From positions 124,001 through 188,000 of the forward strand of contig NHNW01000003.1 in the NCBI GenBank assembly GCA_002786025.1: a stretch of DNA of 64,000 nt, written 5' to 3'. The notes beneath the pieces are model-generated. The model saw only the letters and a list, made by a program, of their open reading frames with translations. It was not told the origin of the DNA and did no database searches. Of this stretch, positions 32,747 to 41,600 are shown piece after piece. Numbering within the stretch: position 1 is the first letter of the stretch; each line of letters begins with the position of its first letter. This DNA comes from Zasmidium citrigriseum (taxonomy: Eukaryota > Ascomycota > Dothideomycetes > Mycosphaerellales > Mycosphaerellaceae). A program made the translations under genes and the position numbers.

Positions 32747-33209
32747 GGCAACTCCCGGGTGGATTGGCTTTTATGAGAGGTAGACTGAGCTCGTAGCAGC
32801 CTCGCATTCGCGATCGGATTTTCAGAGTAGGCGCGCTCCAGGGAGTTCGGGTGTTCGAATTCTTGCAATCTTTGAGCTTGAGGCGTGCCCTATTTCGCCT
32901 TTGAATTTCACTTTCCCAATCTGGTGACCGGAAGATCGCGATTAGGGCTTCGGAAAGTGAGGAGATAGAAGTGCAGGATCCCTAGTGCTGTCGTCAGATG
33001 TGCGGCGATTTGGTCTTCGAGAGCTGGTGGTGATTCAGATGTTTGACGGAAGTAAGGTGCAAGCGAAGTGAAGCTTGTGAGTCGGACCTGCTATTTTGAG
33101 TTTGGAAATAAGGTGCGGGCCGCTCGGAAGCCAAACGTTAGTGGCCCATGTCGTCAACCTTCGATCTTCGAGATGTCGCCTCGTCTACTTCCATACCATC
33201 TCATCCACC
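32747..33209. promoter_or_regulatory. Divergent promoter between SEN2 and the scramblase gene
   Basis: About 460 bp between opposed start codons. No TATA motif stands out. Open frames extend 5' of the scramblase start but show no family resemblance. Confidence 0.45.
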
Positions 33210-34961
33210 ATGACGACGGCGAGGTGGTCTCTTCGCCTTCCAAGAGCTGCGAATATAGCTCAATACTCGAGCATAATCGAACGAAGAGCGCCGCAACGAA
33301 TCCAACGGATCGACCAGAGAAGATGGCTCCGCAAGCCACCACCACGAAGCAGACCTTGGGCGAGCATCCCGAAGAAAGACGGCCCAGAGAACGACGGTCA
33401 TCAAAATATGATCAACGAAGGCGAGAGACAACGCCAAGAAGCACAAGAGCAACAGCCGGGACGAAACACGCAGCTTGCCACAACGCTCGCAGAATCCGAT
33501 TCCTCCGATCTTGTCACCGAAGTCCATATCCCAGACGATCCAAATGGCATATTACCTCGTGATCATCCAGCGCTTGCAATACTTGGAAACAGTAGTCTGG
33601 TCATTCAACGACAGATCGAGATGATGAACATCATCGCGGGCTTCGAGCAAGCGAACAAATACATAATCATGGATGGTCAAGGGAACACGCTGGGGTATAT
33701 TGCGGAGCAAGATCATGGAATCGGCCGCGCGATGGTGAGGCAGCTTGTCAGGACTCATCGGAGTTTCACAACGCATATCTTCGACCGGGATGAGAGGGAG
33801 GTACTACGGATACATAGACCGTTCGCATACATCAACAGCAGGATCCGGATCTATGACCCGGTACCGGCTGGAGGATATGAGGACGTAGAGACATCGACAG
33901 CACTGCAGGGGACGTCTACGAGCTCGGTCATCAACCCAGGTGCTATGGCACAGATCTCGCCGTTGAAGCTGGATGAGATGCGAATCATTGGCGAAGCACA
34001 GCAGCAATGGGCTCCGCTGAGACGGAAGTACAACTTGTTCAGCTACAGATCGATCGAACCTCCCAGAAACGATTCACTCAAGATAGAATCAGGAGAGCAG
34101 GCTACGTCAGACGCCAAAGCCCTCACAGAGTCGAAAGCCCCGGATGCCGCGATCGAAGCAGGCATGGTTCAGTTCGCGCATGTCAATGAGCCATTCCTTT
34201 CCTGGGACTTCACGCTTCGAGACGAAGAAGGTCAAACGATCGGAAGCGTAAATCGAAATTTTGGAGGCTTTGCAAGAGAGATATTTACGGACACAGGAGT
34301 ATACGCCCTTCGGATGGATAGCGCGGCGCAAAGCTCCGCACTGGAGACAGCAGCCGGACAAGAAGTCGCACGATATGAGAGAGATGCTACGGCTATGACT
34401 CTGGACCAACGTGCTGTGATGCTCGCAACTGCAGTGTCTATCGACTTCGACTACTTCTCTCGACATTCACACGCAGGCGGCGGCGGTTTCTTCCCAATCT
34501 TCTGGCCCATGGGAGGCGGAGCTGCTGAAGGCGGCGCTGCTGGAGCTGGCGCAGGAGCTGCAGGAGGTGCGGTTGGCGCTGCTGAAGGTGCTGGCGCAAT
34601 GGAGGGAGCTGCTGGGGCAGCAGGTGCTGCAACTCGCGGTGTCGGTGGTGCGGTCGGTGCTGGAGAAGGAGCAATAGCCGGTGCCGGAACGATGGCCGGA
34701 TACGAGGCCATGCAGAGGGGAGTCTATGGCCCTAGAGGTGGCGACGATGCAAGTCCGACGAGCAACGAGCCGTTCCCTGGAGCAGGTGGACAGTACACAG
34801 AGCAGAGTGAGAACCGTCCAGGATCCGACGACGTTTGGGGCGAAAGCCAAGATCCTTGGGGTCGTGGAGGTCCTGGAGACGGCCCACCACCAAGCGCTGG
34901 TGGTGAAGGAGGCGGAGGCGGAGGCTTCCTGGACAGCATTTCCGACTTCTTTGGCGATTAG
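33210..34961 (+). CDS. Phospholipid scramblase-family protein (Aim25-like), mitochondrial
   Basis: 583 aa from the ATG at 33210 (context ATCCACCATGA); longer in-frame starts lack support. The N-terminus is Arg/Ser-rich without acids (TTARWSLRLPRAANIAQYSS), consistent with mitochondrial targeting. The scramblase core spans about residues 110-440: LVIQRQIEMMNIIAGFEQAN, FTTHIFDRDEREVLRIHRPF, WDFTLRDEEGQTIGSVNRNF and the late membrane-type segment. Yeast Aim25 is the closest named relative I know. The C-terminal 150 residues are unusual: an Ala/Gly-rich run of about 70 residues, then a Gly/Pro/Asp tail ending FLDSISDFFGD. The lipid-moving activity is a family assignment, not shown. Confidence 0.88.
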   Translation: MTTARWSLRLPRAANIAQYSSIIERRAPQRIQRIDQRRWLRKPPPRSRPWASIPKKDGPENDGHQNMINEGERQRQEAQEQQPGRNTQLATTLAESDSSDLVTEVHIPDDPNGILPRDHPALAILGNSSLVIQRQIEMMNIIAGFEQANKYIIMDGQGNTLGYIAEQDHGIGRAMVRQLVRTHRSFTTHIFDRDEREVLRIHRPFAYINSRIRIYDPVPAGGYEDVETSTALQGTSTSSVINPGAMAQISPLKLDEMRIIGEAQQQWAPLRRKYNLFSYRSIEPPRNDSLKIESGEQATSDAKALTESKAPDAAIEAGMVQFAHVNEPFLSWDFTLRDEEGQTIGSVNRNFGGFAREIFTDTGVYALRMDSAAQSSALETAAGQEVARYERDATAMTLDQRAVMLATAVSIDFDYFSRHSHAGGGGFFPIFWPMGGGAAEGGAAGAGAGAAGGAVGAAEGAGAMEGAAGAAGAATRGVGGAVGAGEGAIAGAGTMAGYEAMQRGVYGPRGGDDASPTSNEPFPGAGGQYTEQSENRPGSDDVWGESQDPWGRGGPGDGPPPSAGGEGGGGGGFLDSISDFFGD

Positions 34962-35378
34962 CCCCTATCGCGACTTCTTTTCGGTGCTTTATCGCATAGC
35001 GTGGCGTTCTTGTCATGCTGAACGGCAGCATCATGTACAGATACGACGAATGAGATCTAGACTCAATGTACCAATAGCTGTGGATGTGAATGATTTGACT
35101 ACAAGTTTTGGGCTTTGCTAATGAGTGTCCAGTGAGCTTCACTCGAGTCAGCAGTATCTCTATCACCTGGGCTTCACGACAGTCCAATCTCTCTGCGTCG
35201 ATGGGTCAGCTACCAATGCAAAGGGACCACTTACAAGAGCTGTAAATCACCGCACAGAGAAGAAGATATGGAGCACGAGAATAAATTGCAAGCTCACGCA
35301 CGACTATAAATTGCCTTCACACCACTCTGTTCTGATTGACATTCGATCATTCTGAACACGCTCAACGACATCGCAGCT
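34962..35378. promoter_or_regulatory. Promoter of the small secreted protein, with TATA box
   Basis: About 420 bp; TATAAA at 35305-35310 lies 74 bp upstream of the start codon at 35379. The rest is the 3' region of the scramblase gene. Confidence 0.55.
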
Positions 35379-35916
35379 ATGCAGGTCCCATCCCTCCTCA
35401 TCACTCTCCTCCCGCTGCTCGCCACAGCTGGCACTCCATCGGCACTCGAGAGAGCACTCGAAGACTGCAAAACTTCCACGAACTCCTCCGGTAATAAAAA
35501 TCCACCCTCACCCTCCTCCAAGCATAGCCAACCTAACACTAATCCCCACACCAGACATCCCCTTCTGCGAAATGACAAAAGCGATGCAGAAGCACATCTA
35601 CAGCGGTATCATGGAGGCCGACATCCCGAAGGGAGTCTCTCTGCAGCTCCAGTTCGGCTTCCACGCCAAGGCAAAAATGCCGAAGTGGGATCAGACGGAC
35701 GCCGAGCAACTTCAGATTGCGTTCAAGAGCCTTGGGATGGATTCTGAGATTCCACCTGCGAGAGAAGCGCAGTCTGGTGGCAAGATCGAGCTCGCGCAGA
35801 TCGGGGACTTTATCCAGAGTATCGAGGCGGATTTTGAGCTTCGCGAGCGCAAGGGAGAGCCGTTCACCAAGGGCGCTCGATTGGAGTATCGAAAGATCGA
35901 AGAAAGCTCTGAGTAA
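35379..35916 (+). CDS. Small secreted protein, 157 aa
   Basis: Exons 35379-35490 and 35555-35916 are joined across a 64-nt intron (GTAATA...CTAAC...CCAG), frame maintained. There is a signal peptide (MQVPSLLITLLPLLATAGTP), then ALERALEDCKTSTNSSDIPF and the Cys of FCEMTKAMQKH: just two cysteines in the mature protein. The remainder is charged and amphipathic (LQLQFGFHAKAKMPKWDQTD...LEYRKIEESSE). No family recognised. Confidence 0.75.
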
Positions 35917-36246
35917 GTTATGCGTAGAGAATTCTTGGACTCTCGTGCTGCAATTGGAGTGCAAGTCTAGAGCGAAGACCGACTAGCGAGAAATGTTGGG
36001 TATTGGCTTGGATTCAGCAGCGGTCAAGGCCTCTCAATCCATGTAGAGGCCAGTCAATCGGGTACAGACACGAGAATTGAGATAGGACATAACGTACCAA
36101 ATACTTCCAATTTTTTGGCCGAGACGTATGCTAGTGCACATCGCTTGAAGAGTTTTTGAACGTAGCAATCCTTTGAACTCCTCATGCCTCAATGAATTCG
36201 TTTTCCGCTTGAACGCTGATCATCGCACTTTAGCATACGAACCAGC
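35917..36246. other. Intergenic region between convergent genes
   Basis: About 330 bp, 3' regions of the secreted protein gene and SGT1; nothing else seen. Confidence 0.5.
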
Positions 36247-37449
36247 CTACTTCTCCCAATCCTTTGCCTCCATACCCGTTGGTGGCACCGTCTCCACCTT
36301 GCCCTTGCTCACCTCCTCCCAGTTCGTCGAAAGCGCCGTGCCGTTCGACTCGGTGTACGACTTCATCATCGCGCGTTGCGTCTCTGGCGAGGCGTGCTTG
36401 AACAACTTCTTGAAGAACTTGTTCGAATCGTCTCCGTACTCGTCATCATCGTCGTCGTCATCGTTCGTAGCTCCACCCTTCTCACCGCTGTCTGAGGTGC
36501 GCAGGTCTTTCGAGATCTTGTCCCAGTCTTTCGGTCCGGATTTGGAGGATGTTGGGTAGGCCGGGGCTCTGTCTTTGGAGTCGGAGAAGACAGCCTTCTT
36601 AACGGCTTCCTTCTCGGCGCCCACGACGGAGTCGGCTTTGGAGTCGGATTTTGATTCGATAGGCTCGTTGCTCTCGAGAGCGGACCACTTCTGACCAGGA
36701 GTGGCTTTGATCAAGATGATCTCGACCTTGCTTGGTAACACCCTGGTAATGCACTTCTCGGGAATGACCGGTGCGAACAGTGGCTCGAGATGCAGGTCGT
36801 AAGACGATCCGCTCTGCAGTGGGAACGAGATGCTCATAGACCGCTCAGTGATTTCGACTTGCGCTTCGTCCTTTGGCACACCCTTGGCCAGTAGAGTGAA
36901 GTATATGTTCTCGGTGCTTTGGTACCACTCGTGACGGATCTTGTCGGCTGGCGTTTGCTGTGGTGCAGCAGCTGGAGCGGCTGGCTTTGGTGCAGAAGTA
37001 GTGACAACAGCAGGAGCTGATGGCTGGGCAGGCGTCTCAGAGATGGTGCATTTACGGTGTTCGTCGTCCTCGGGCAACTTCTTGAGGTCCATCTCAGTCT
37101 TGTTGATCCACAAGTCTGACTGCTTGTGGTCGGGCTTCATCTCCTTGACACGCTTCAGAATGAATTGGGCATCTCCAAGTCTACCCAACTTGTAGAGAGC
37201 GACGCCGCGGCGGAACTGCGCCTCGACAATGGCTTCCTTTTTGCCGCGAGCCTCGCCATTAAGAACTGCTTGGTCTGCATCGGCCAAGGCCGCCTCGTAG
37301 TTGTCGCTTCGCTGATATGCAGTGGACCGTTGGATGTAGAAGTCGGGTGACGTTGGGGACTCTTTGATAGCTGCAGTGAAGTCGGCGATGGCTTGTGCGT
37401 AGTTCTTCTCCTCCAGCGCCTTCTTTCCACGAGCGGCTTGTGAAGCCAT
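36247..37449 (-). CDS. SGT1: Sgt1, Hsp90 co-chaperone
   Basis: 400 aa from the ATG at 37449 (MASQAARGKKALEEKNYAQA); the open frame extends 85 codons upstream without family resemblance. Domain order is three TPR-like repeats (residues 1-120, DFTAAIKESPTSPDFYIQRS...), a Pro/Ala linker, and a CS domain (about 170-260: HEWYQSTENIYFTLLAKGV, VEITERSMSISFPLQSG). The SGS region (KDWDKISKDLRTSDSGEKGG ... SYTESNGTALSTNWEEVSKG) follows. Sgt1 links Hsp90 to SCF ubiquitin ligases and kinetochore assembly. A 15-residue Asp/Glu/Tyr run lies inside SGS. It is divergent from PPX1 across 284 bp. Confidence 0.96.
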   Translation of the reverse strand: MASQAARGKKALEEKNYAQAIADFTAAIKESPTSPDFYIQRSTAYQRSDNYEAALADADQAVLNGEARGKKEAIVEAQFRRGVALYKLGRLGDAQFILKRVKEMKPDHKQSDLWINKTEMDLKKLPEDDEHRKCTISETPAQPSAPAVVTTSAPKPAAPAAAPQQTPADKIRHEWYQSTENIYFTLLAKGVPKDEAQVEITERSMSISFPLQSGSSYDLHLEPLFAPVIPEKCITRVLPSKVEIILIKATPGQKWSALESNEPIESKSDSKADSVVGAEKEAVKKAVFSDSKDRAPAYPTSSKSGPKDWDKISKDLRTSDSGEKGGATNDDDDDDDEYGDDSNKFFKKLFKHASPETQRAMMKSYTESNGTALSTNWEEVSKGKVETVPPTGMEAKDWEK

Positions 37450-37733
37450 AGTGGCGGGTGATGTGTCAGATTTGTGCTGTCGGCGGTTGGAAAGCAAGTC
37501 GCTTTGAGGAGCGTTGAAATGTGATGCGACTCGATCTACCAGTCGGAGGTGTATTGTCAGAAGGTCGAGATGTCGTGGAAGCGGAGAGAAGAGTGATTGT
37601 TGGAGGCAGCCAGGCAGTGAAGTAGCACCAAAGCACAGACCCGCGCTAAATTCGGCACTGGCAGCCGAAGTGGAGCCCTTTCCTTGTGACTTGACGGATC
37701 GCAAGCACGATCAACAAAACATCAACCAGGAAA

Positions 37734-38984
37734 ATGTCAAGACTATCAATACGAGCATATTTGGCAGCAGCGAAAAGGCATCTGCAGAAGACCATCAAAG
37801 AGAAAAGCCACACTGCTTTCGTCATTGGCAACGAATCCGCAGATCTTGACTCCATCACTTGTGCCCTGGTCTACAGCTACATCCTTTCTGAGAAACTGGA
37901 AGCGAAGAAGTCTGGGAAATATGTAATACCGGTCACCAATATACCAGCCTCGGAGTTAAAGCTGCGTCCCGAATTGAAGGCCCTCCTGAAGCATGCCGAC
38001 ATCAAGCCCGACGAACTCATCACTCTGGACGACCTTGGAGAAGAGCCTTTGCCAAAGGAGAAGACTGATTGGACTCTTGTCGACCACAATGCTTTGCAAG
38101 GAAGGCTTGGTGAGCTGTACCACTCACGCGTTATTGGAGCCATCGATCATCACGTCGACGAGGAGACCGTGCCCAAGGATGCCGAGCCGAGGGTCATTAC
38201 GAAAAGTGGCAGCTGCAACAGTCTGATGGTCAACTACATTCGGGACACGTGGCAAAAGATCTCCGACTCGGCCATGACAGTCGGAGCAGCCCATCCTCAA
38301 AACAACGAGACTCTCATTGACGACTTTGCGTACACATCTACATGGGATGCACAAGCAGCGAAGCTAGCCCTGGGAGCTATACTCATCGACACATTCGACA
38401 TGAAGGCAGAGCACAAAGTGACAGAGCACGACAAAAAAGCCGTTCGATTTCTGGAAGCCAAGATCAACATTTCGAAGTTGGGTAAAGACTACGACCGCGA
38501 CAAGTTCTTCACCGAGATCAACGAAGCGAAGAAGGATCTGGATGATCTGACGTTGGAGGAGATTCTTCGCAAAGACTACAAGCAATGGACGGAAGGTGAC
38601 TTGACTCTTGGTATCAGCAGCAGCGTCAAGTCGATCGAGTACCTGGCAAAGAAGGAGAAGGATTTCGAAGGGGCTTTGAAGAAGTATGCCAAGTCGAGAA
38701 ACCTTCAGCTGTTTGCAGTAGGGCCGTCTTTCAGCCATGGTGACAGCTTCAAACGTGAGCTGTTGTTAATGGCATTTAATGAGAAGGCGAAGGAAGCAGC
38801 CGAGAAGTTTGTGAACATTGGAAAGGAGGAGTTGCAGCTGGTGGATGCGAAGGACTCGCCGCTGAAAGATGACAAGGAGGTCAAATTCCAGCATTTCTGG
38901 GATCAGAAGAATCTCAATGCGAGTCGCAAGCAGATTGCGCCACTGCTGCGGGAGGCTATGGGGGCGGACAAGGAGAAGTTGTAG
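37734..38984 (+). CDS. PPX1: Exopolyphosphatase (DHH/DHHA2 family)
   Basis: 416 aa, single exon. Family motifs in order are the metal-binding FVIGNESADLDSITCALVYS, TDWTLVDHN, and VIGAIDHHVDEE, whose DHH names the family. Further along come ITKSGSCNSLMVNYI and LALGAILIDTFDM. The DHHA2 domain occupies the C-terminal third (DYDRDKFFTEINEAKKDLDD ... LQLFAVGPSFS). The yeast homolog removes terminal phosphate from inorganic polyphosphate in the cytosol and mitochondrial matrix. The N-terminus (MSRLSIRAYLAAAKRHLQKT) could form a weak mitochondrial presequence. Length is near yeast Ppx1 (397 aa). Confidence 0.95.
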   Translation: MSRLSIRAYLAAAKRHLQKTIKEKSHTAFVIGNESADLDSITCALVYSYILSEKLEAKKSGKYVIPVTNIPASELKLRPELKALLKHADIKPDELITLDDLGEEPLPKEKTDWTLVDHNALQGRLGELYHSRVIGAIDHHVDEETVPKDAEPRVITKSGSCNSLMVNYIRDTWQKISDSAMTVGAAHPQNNETLIDDFAYTSTWDAQAAKLALGAILIDTFDMKAEHKVTEHDKKAVRFLEAKINISKLGKDYDRDKFFTEINEAKKDLDDLTLEEILRKDYKQWTEGDLTLGISSSVKSIEYLAKKEKDFEGALKKYAKSRNLQLFAVGPSFSHGDSFKRELLLMAFNEKAKEAAEKFVNIGKEELQLVDAKDSPLKDDKEVKFQHFWDQKNLNASRKQIAPLLREAMGADKEKL

Positions 38985-39052
38985 GTAGTCGATCGTCTTG
39001 GATCTCACAAAATGCATGGATCGTGATTGAAGCTGAGGACCTGCCTCAAGTG

Positions 39053-39092
39053 GAGAAGATTAGCATGGCCGTAAGTCACGACTGAATCGATT
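39053..39092 (+). repeat. Fragment of the U6 snRNA gene spanning its exon-intron junction
   Basis: 38 of 40 positions match the reverse complement of 40959-40998: the last 18 nt of U6 exon 1 (GAGAAGATTAGCATGGCC) followed by the first 22 nt of its intron (GTAAGTCACGACT..ATCGATT). The first 31 positions are identical. Flanks do not continue the match clearly, so it is a fragment, lying 1.9 kb from and inverted relative to the intact gene. Because it contains intron sequence, it came from DNA or from unspliced RNA, not from mature U6. Confidence 0.85.
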
Positions 39093-39377
39093 TGAATGTG
39101 ATCGCAGCTTCCTGTCGTCCTCAATACTCCATATTATTGCCTCCCATCACCACCGCGACTGTTCACACGCGACCCAACACCTGTTCATCCGCCGCAGATT
39201 CCACGGCATCTCGAAGATGTTCAAACTCTCATCCGGCGACTCATCGACATAGATTTTGCGACCGCCCCACTGCTATGTTTCCAACACCAACCTGCAACCT
39301 AGCTGGCCGACGCTCCTGCTCCACCGTGAACGTCAAATGGTCACTACATGTGCGATTCGCAGACGTGGTCTTTGAAG

Positions 39378-39777
39378 ATGAATGCTTCAGTTGAGCTTGA
39401 GCAACGGTGTTGCTCTAAATGCGCCAAGAGCAAACCATTGAACTGTTTTCTGAACGCTCATGGCAACGCCTTCCTCATGCAATGCCAGACATGTCCGTAA
39501 GATTGCACGATAATGTTGGGCTCAGTGCACAGGAGCTGACATTTTCAAGGCCCAACGCCGAGCTCGAGAGCAGCAGGAGCGCCAACGTCTCAAGGCGGTA
39601 TCCAGTATTGCTGACAATCCAAATGCCTCCCCGTATGTCGCGACCCAATCTTTCACCGGAGAGAAACATGACGTGGATGCCGCCGCGGACTCCCTACTGG
39701 CGGCCATTGATCAGCCGAGTTCAGCGGAGCCGGTGCTGGACGATTCCAAGTGCAAGGACAGCAGTGATGCTTCGTGA
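39378..39777 (+). CDS. Zinc-ribbon protein, gene model unresolved (possible pseudogene)
   Basis: An ATG at 39378 begins MNASVELEQRCCSKCAKSKP, then LNCFLNAHGNAFLMQCQTCP: a CxxC...CxxC zinc-ribbon of a type seen in short Dothideomycete proteins. A donor GTAAGA at 39497 and branch CTGAC with acceptor CAAG at 39549 define a 53-nt intron. The frame beyond that looks protein-like (AQRRAREQQERQRLKAVSSI, then ADNPNASPYVATQSF, stop at 39777). It is, however, one base out of register with exon 1. The in-register alternative (stop at 39925) is Arg/Trp/Cys-rich and unlikely. Either a frameshift has killed the gene, or another splice pattern is used. Start, exon 1 and zinc residues are clear; the rest is not. 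Confidence 0.45.
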
Positions 39778-40874
39778 GAGTTGCTGCACTGGTGGCTTTC
39801 GGGTGGTGCATTGTCTGGGCGGGCAGAGACGTTCAGGCGACACTGGAATGAACTGGGTTCTCTGTGTTCGAGGGTTGCGTGGAGAGGTTCCAGAGAGTTG
39901 CGACTGGCTTGGTTGGTGGTTGTAGCTGGTATCGGTAGTTGACCGATAGTCGCTGCCAACAAAGCCCGACTTCTCAAGCCTGTCCGTTTGCACCTTCTCT
40001 GAAGCTTCATCAATGCTCCTCCCTGTCATACTGCGAGCACTGATGTCTCCTATTCATACTCCCGGCATGGGCAGTGACGGGTGTCTGCGCTTCCGTGAAC
40101 CCAGCATAAGGATCTGTGCGTCGATCCTCGATGGGGTTGGAATGGAAAGGTTCGCGATCTCTGAATGTAGTCTTTTGGCCGAGCGACTGAAAGCAAGAGT
40201 GGCATGCTTGAAAGGTCTGTGCGATGGAGAGAGCTCTGCGTCAAGACTTCTCACGACCGTGCAGTGTGCTGTCTGTCGTGACTCGAGATGCTGAAGGCGG
40301 AGACCAAAAGGTAGAGGAGCAGGAGCGCAGATACGATCTACCGACCATCGAAATCGCGACGGTCGGTCTGGAGTCTGGAGTCACGAGCTCTCAGCGAGAC
40401 ACAGTCGACCTGATGGCGTGGTGGTCGAGAAGGATCGTGAAGAGGACGGTGGTGATGTCCATTTCAGCAAAGCACTGCAGAGACCAAGCCACCAGATATC
40501 GAGTAAGACTTGTAGCTTAGCCGATGTTCGAATGAGAAAGGAAAGAGGCACTCGCAGCGTGTTGTGGCGGTGATGGTGAGGTTTGTGATGAGGATGAGGA
40601 GCGATGTCGAAAGCCAGGGTGCCTCGCTTTCGGGTTGGCGCTGCCGCTCCCGTTCGAGTCTCAGCATCGTCGCTCAGCCAAAATTATTCCAACGAGCTAC
40701 ACAACAGCTCAGCAGCTCTCACGTTTCCCGGGGATCAAATAGAATAGACGCAGAAGCAGATCAAGAATAATTGAACCAATTCATACTTATTATAGCGATC
40801 CAAAAATCGTTCAAGTACACCACAACGACCAAAAAAGAACGAATCGATACCAAAACAAAGGAAAAACGATCTCC
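39778..40874. other. Intergenic region downstream of U6
   Basis: About 1.1 kb with no supported protein gene; AT-rich between 40730 and 40870. On the minus strand GGTATCGATTC near 40841-40851 weakly resembles a Pol III B box, which in budding yeast lies downstream of U6. This is only suggestive. Confidence 0.4.
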
Positions 40875-41035
40875 AAAAAAATTTTGAAGCTCACTTTGTT
40901 TGCATGTGTCATCCTTAGTGCAGGCTAATGAAACTGTTAGCGATTGATCAAATAACCGAATCGATGAAGTCGTGACTTACGGCCATGCTAATCTTCTCTG
41001 TATTGTTTCAAATTTGACCAAATGCCCGAAGGCAA
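40875..41035 (-). ncRNA. U6 spliceosomal snRNA with a 56-nt mRNA-type intron
   Basis: On the minus strand the 5' hairpin (TGCC-TTCG-GGCA) is followed by TTTGGTCAAATTTGAAACAA, then the ACAGAGA box and AGC triad (ATACAGAGAAGATTAGC, ending ATGGCC at 40981). The intron (40980-40925) starts GTAAGT, has branch CGCTAAC and ends TTAG. Exon 2 continues CCTGCACTAAGGATGACAC, as in fission yeast U6, and ends at a T7 run (40881-40875). The mature RNA is about 100 nt. An mRNA-type U6 intron at a catalytic site is known in Schizosaccharomyces and some other fungi. Here it interrupts the conserved helix between ATGGCC and CCTGCA. This RNA is the spliceosome's catalytic core, so its own splicing is self-dependent. 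Confidence 0.95.
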
Positions 41036-41057
41036 TTGGCCAGAAAACTTTTTAGAA

Positions 41058-41064
41058 ATATATA
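41058..41064 (-). promoter_or_regulatory. TATA box of the U6 gene
   Basis: The minus strand reads CCTATATATTTC with ATATATA at 41064-41058, about 23-30 nt upstream of the U6 5' end. This is the spacing expected for a U6-type Pol III promoter. Confidence 0.75.
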
Positions 41065-41600
41065 GGTCAACTTCTGCGCCGAGCTAGGTCCGAACTTGGG
41101 CAAAAAGCCGAACCCAGACCTTTTTTCGAGCTTTGAGCGGCGACGACGATGCTCTTGACACTCCATGTACTATGGTATCGCTGCTCTTTCATGGGGATTA
41201 ATATTGATGTCGTCGCCGTTCGTATTTGTTGGATGTTGTTCGAATCCGTTGAGATCTTGTGCTGGCTTCACGTCGCAATGTGCCTTAGGCACTGAACAAT
41301 GCTTCGACGCTCAGACACATCGCATTGATGAACAACAAGCCTACTATTGAAAGATACAATAGTCAAACAGAGAGAGTAGAATAGGAGAAACAAGGTTGAA
41401 ATTCGAAGTGCGACCAGCAAAGACCCGATATCGTTCTACCCCGCACTACCGTACTGAACCCCAGCAGCTGTTCCCGTTCGAACTCCCCCAGAATCATTGC
41501 ACAGGTCAGAACTCATCAAGGCGACATCCAGACAGCCATTCCCATCCCGTCCAGCAAACGCCTTTTCCTGCAAGCAAACAAACGCCACATCAATCGTACA
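41065..41600. other. Intergenic region upstream of U6
   Basis: About 540 bp. A partly self-complementary stretch at 41087-41120 (GGTC ... GACC) ends in a T6 run at 41121-41126 on the plus strand. It could be a terminator or part of the U6 upstream region; no RNA gene ending there was identified. Confidence 0.4.

Noticed and set aside
39419..39925. 168-codon frame through the zinc-ribbon locus
   Set aside because: Its composition is Arg/Trp/Cys-rich and it misses the CxxC ribbon; the ribbon frame from 39378 is more convincing.
41087..41126. Possible small RNA ending in a hairpin and T6 run
   Set aside because: The pairing is imperfect and no recognisable RNA gene precedes it; may just be U6 upstream sequence.
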